Assembly (NCBI GenBank): GCA_014804695.1
Contig: JAAUZJ010000010.1
Location: forward strand, 1-64,000
Length of the DNA: 64,000 nt
Source: Lachnospiraceae bacterium
GTDB taxonomy: Bacteria > Bacillota > Clostridia > Lachnospirales > Lachnospiraceae
Direction: 5' to 3'
Shown here: piece by piece, positions 61,203-64,000 of the stretch
How the letters are laid out: each line of letters begins with the position of its first letter
Position numbering within the stretch: the first letter of the stretch is position 1
The notes under the pieces: generated by a model
The model's input: only the letters and a program-made list of their open reading frames with translations
Told to the model about the DNA's origin: nothing
Database searches by the model: none
Translations under genes and position numbers: made by a program

Positions 61203-63971
61203 ATGGCATCGAATCAGGGAAGAGGAGCAGGAACGAAGAAAGCCTCCGCAGCTTCCGGAAGAAAATCATCTACAAAAAAATCATCAATGGAAACATCAGG
61301 CAGAAGAAATTACCAATCCAAGGACATGGATAGAAGCAGACGCAATGAGCCTATGGATTTGGCAATCCGTAACGAAATTTTATTTATTGCCATGCTGGCG
61401 CTCGCCATTTTTCTGTTTTTATGTAATTTCGGTGTTGTCGGTAAGGTCGGCGATGTAGTCAGCGCTTGTATGTTTGGTATATTCGGACTTATGGCATATG
61501 TAGCCCCTTTGATCATCTTTTTAGGGATTGCTTTTGGCATGTCCAATATAGGAAATAGTATTGCAACAAGAAAGCTGATTGCTGCGGTTGTGCTTGTTTT
61601 AATGTTAGGAATAGTTTTTGAACTTATAAGCGCCGGATATACAAAGGATGCTGTTTATAATATGGGCGGAATTTATACAAGATGCAGTCAGAACAAAAGC
61701 GGCGGCGGGATAATTGCAGGCTCTCTTGCATTTGCTCTTTATAAGATGCTTGGCATGGTGGGAACCGTACTTGCGATAATTGTTATAGGTATTATCTGTG
61801 CTGTAATTATGACAGAAAGGTCATTTATCGGCGGCGTAAAAGTGCAGGGCAAGAGGGTATATGAACGTTCCATCGAGGATGCTGCTTACAGGCGCGAGCG
61901 TGCTAAAGAAAGACGTGAGGCAAGAGAAGAGCGTCGGATAATGGAAGAGGAACGAAGAAGGGCGCAGGAGGAAGAAAAGGAGAACGAAAAAATTCTCAGA
62001 ATGGATAAAAAGGTCTCCGGAGTTATGCTTGATACCGCGCTTGGTCATGAAAAACCAAAAACTGATGCGGAAAATATCAGGGATGATGTTCATGAGATTA
62101 TCATAAATAGTGAAGTCGAAGAAGAACCTGTTATAAGGAACAGCAGACCTTATCATTTTATTGAGAATGAATCAGATGAACTTGACGAAATCCATATATC
62201 GGAAGAACCGTTTTATGGAAAAACTAATAACGCCGATATTAGTCCGGTAATACATAAAGAATTGAGAGAAGAAGCAGTCGAGAAAACATATGATACAGTA
62301 GATACATATGAGCCGCTAAAACCACAGGATTCATATACCACTCAGATAGGTAATACCATGTCTTTGGGAACAGGTGTTAACCGAGAGCGTCCTGTAGCCA
62401 AAGCGTCAGATAAGGAAGAACGAGGCTTATCAAAAGCAGCAGACAGCTTGGGAAATGTTACACAGGTGTCCAATAAACCACCTAAGCAGTATCGTTTTCC
62501 CTCACTCAATCTTCTTGCCAAAGGGAAGAGAAAAAGCGGAGATAATTCCGACATGGAATTAAAAGAGACCGCACATAGATTACAGCAAACCCTTAGTACA
62601 TTTGGAGTCAAGGTTGCTATAACCGAAATAAGTCAGGGACCGTCTGTAACAAGATATGAGCTTCAACCTGAACAGGGCGTTAAGGTAAGTAAGATTGTGG
62701 GACTTGCTGATGATATTAAGCTTAATCTTGCGGCCACGGATATACGTATTGAAGCGCCTATTCCCGGTAAGGCGGCGGTAGGAATAGAGGTACCTAATAA
62801 AGAGAATTCTGCAGTTGCGCTAAGGGATTTATTAGAAACCAGAGAATTCAAAGAGTTTCCGTCCAATCTTGCTTTTGCGGTTGGAAAGGATATCGGCGGT
62901 AAAATAGTGGTTGCGGATATTGCAAAGATGCCGCATATGCTTATTGCAGGAGCCACAGGTTCAGGTAAATCGGTATGTATTAATACAATTATCATGGGAA
63001 TCCTGTACAAAGCACACCCTGATGATGTAAAATTAATTATGATAGATCCTAAGGTAGTAGAATTAAGCGTGTATAACGGAATTCCGCACTTGCTTATACC
63101 GGTTGTTACAGATCCGAAGAAAGCGGCGGCTGCGCTGCATTGGGGTGTAGCAGAAATGACCGAACGTTATAAGAAATTTGCAGATTATAATGTGCGTGAT
63201 CTAAATGGCTATAACAAGAAATTAGAGAGTATGAGAGAACAGGGCGAGTCTGATGTGCCGGATAAATTACCACAGATTTTGATCATAGTGGACGAGCTTG
63301 CGGATTTGATGATGGTTGCACCGGGAGAAGTTGAAGAATCAATATGCCGCTTGGCCCAGCTGGCAAGGGCGTGTGGAATTCATCTTATTATAGCGACACA
63401 AAGACCGTCTGTAGATGTTATCACAGGTCTTATTAAAGCAAATATGCCAAGCCGTGTTGCATTTGCGGTATCCAGCGGAGTGGATTCAAGAACTATTCTG
63501 GATATGGTTGGTGCGGAGAAGCTGCTAGGTAAGGGAGATATGCTTTTTTACCCGCAGGGCTATCCTAAGCCTGCAAGAGTTCAGGGGGCCTTTGTCTCCG
63601 ATAAAGAGGTATCCGATGTAGTTGATTTCCTTAAGAATCAGGAAATAGGTAATGTATACAGTGAGGATATAGAAGAAAAAATTAAAAATATCGGAAGTAC
63701 GGCATCATCCGGTGCAGTCGGCGGCTCTTCAGATTCCGATTCAAAATATGACCAATACTTTGCTGAGGCAGGACGGTTTATTATTGATAAGGATAAAGCG
63801 TCTATTGGAATGTTGCAGAGGGTATTTAAGATTGGTTTTAACCGGGCGGCAAGAATCATGGATCAGTTGTGCGAAGCCGGAGTTGTCGGTGAGGAAGAGG
63901 GCACAAAGCCGCGTAAGGTACTTATGAGTATGGAACAGTTTGAGCAGATGGTAGAAGAGGGAGATTTATGA
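61203..63971 (+). CDS. FtsK/SpoIIIE DNA translocase
   Basis: 922 residues. The basic N-terminus is followed by four membrane helices (about 60-205), a charged linker (about 215-460) and a motor domain. Walker A is GATGSGKS at 583-590, Walker B has ILIIVDELADLMM, and the C-terminal gamma domain (about 855-922) has the winged helix KASIGMLQRVFKIGFNRAAR that reads KOPS/SRS sequences to orient pumping. It moves chromosomal DNA through the closing septum, in cell division or into the forespore. One of these genes may be the vegetative or the sporulation form; the sequence does not decide. Its stop overlaps the start of the next gene. Confidence 0.94.
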   Translation: MASNQGRGAGTKKASAASGRKSSTKKSSMETSGRRNYQSKDMDRSRRNEPMDLAIRNEILFIAMLALAIFLFLCNFGVVGKVGDVVSACMFGIFGLMAYVAPLIIFLGIAFGMSNIGNSIATRKLIAAVVLVLMLGIVFELISAGYTKDAVYNMGGIYTRCSQNKSGGGIIAGSLAFALYKMLGMVGTVLAIIVIGIICAVIMTERSFIGGVKVQGKRVYERSIEDAAYRRERAKERREAREERRIMEEERRRAQEEEKENEKILRMDKKVSGVMLDTALGHEKPKTDAENIRDDVHEIIINSEVEEEPVIRNSRPYHFIENESDELDEIHISEEPFYGKTNNADISPVIHKELREEAVEKTYDTVDTYEPLKPQDSYTTQIGNTMSLGTGVNRERPVAKASDKEERGLSKAADSLGNVTQVSNKPPKQYRFPSLNLLAKGKRKSGDNSDMELKETAHRLQQTLSTFGVKVAITEISQGPSVTRYELQPEQGVKVSKIVGLADDIKLNLAATDIRIEAPIPGKAAVGIEVPNKENSAVALRDLLETREFKEFPSNLAFAVGKDIGGKIVVADIAKMPHMLIAGATGSGKSVCINTIIMGILYKAHPDDVKLIMIDPKVVELSVYNGIPHLLIPVVTDPKKAAAALHWGVAEMTERYKKFADYNVRDLNGYNKKLESMREQGESDVPDKLPQILIIVDELADLMMVAPGEVEESICRLAQLARACGIHLIIATQRPSVDVITGLIKANMPSRVAFAVSSGVDSRTILDMVGAEKLLGKGDMLFYPQGYPKPARVQGAFVSDKEVSDVVDFLKNQEIGNVYSEDIEEKIKNIGSTASSGAVGGSSDSDSKYDQYFAEAGRFIIDKDKASIGMLQRVFKIGFNRAARIMDQLCEAGVVGEEEGTKPRKVLMSMEQFEQMVEEGDL

Positions 63972-64000
63972 AGTCAGATATAGAAATTGCAAGAGAAGCG
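63968..64000 (+). CDS. fhs: Formate-tetrahydrofolate ligase (N-terminal codons only)
   Basis: ATG 63968 overlaps the FtsK stop (TGA 63969-63971) in ATGA fashion. Eleven codons are visible, MKSDIEIAREA, matching the start of FTHFS (MKTDIEIAQEA-like), an ATP-dependent enzyme that makes 10-formyl-tetrahydrofolate. The rest lies beyond the right edge. The overlap implies translational coupling to ftsK. With so few codons the identification is a pattern match and not a full alignment. Confidence 0.7.
   Translation, partial: MKSDIEIAREA

Noticed and set aside
1..64000. CRISPR arrays, prophage modules and tRNA/rRNA genes
   Set aside because: No regularly spaced repeats, no phage structural or integrase genes and no cloverleaf-like or rRNA sequences were seen. 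The repeats found are tandem or palindromic.

Overview
This window looks like chromosomal DNA of a spore-forming, low-to-moderate GC Firmicute, most likely a Lachnospiraceae (Clostridium cluster XIVa) member. The reasons are the germination and spore-type genes (GerW/YtfJ with DUF2953, a SleB-type hydrolase, a SpoIID-domain protein), ATP-type PEP carboxykinase, a Firmicute T-box before pheST, the TepA-FtsK/SpoIIIE pair running into formate-tetrahydrofolate ligase, Rpn-family nucleases and many AAGGAGG-type ribosome binding sites. I see no rRNA, tRNA, CRISPR array or prophage. Most of the window is housekeeping sequence with short accessory patches.

Layout. 1-8 kb: the 3' part of an Lnt-like carbon-nitrogen hydrolase is cut by the left edge, then come a LytTR/DUF3021 pair, an ApbE lipoprotein, two small P-loop kinases (one frameshifted in a homopolymer), an Rpn nuclease, a membrane-anchored GH25 lysozyme and an AP2/HNH-like protein. 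8-18 kb: SleB-type hydrolase, threonine synthase, citrate synthase, deoC, aminopeptidase P, a lipoprotein and a nitroreductase-like protein. 17-20 kb: DUF2953, GerW, a 46-residue membrane peptide, a coiled-coil J-domain protein and a zinc-ribbon membrane protein with an Asp/Trp/Tyr-rich tail. 20-25 kb: AraC regulator divergent from a heterodimeric ABC exporter, next to a decayed IS1182-type transposase; this is the most transfer-like patch. 25-32 kb: rpmB, two glycosyltransferases, pckA, a GH13 lipoprotein and a probable 6S RNA. 32-44 kb: SpoIID-like protein, YihY, a T-box with pheST, M18 aminopeptidase, queA, a coiled-coil protein, PilZ and VanZ-like proteins. 44-54 kb: tyrA-aroA, an EF-G paralogue, a DUF3160 lipoprotein with a CapA-like protein, and an SdpR/SdpI-like pair. 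54-64 kb: leuS, three unknown small genes including a Cys/Gly/Asn-rich membrane protein, a secreted protein, a TepA-type protease, FtsK/SpoIIIE and the first codons of fhs.

The most unusual signal is in the intergenic DNA. Two copies (13157-13350, and 36196-36394 reversed) of a roughly 195-bp palindromic element share a conserved core, while their long stems differ in sequence yet stay self-complementary. This is a covariation pattern expected of a structure under selection. One copy sits between the pheST T-box terminator and the pheS start codon. Other structured intergenic elements are a 239-bp element with 67-bp inverted arms (32113-32351), a two-copy short leader repeat (10323-10377; 54648-54752), a GC-rich repeat block with a 30-bp hairpin (46557-46832), and two nearly identical terminators (49165-49208; 54521-54564) that bracket the DUF3160-CapA-SdpRI block.

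All calls come from reading the sequence without database searches. Functions rest on recognised motifs and family knowledge; unrecognised genes are marked as such.
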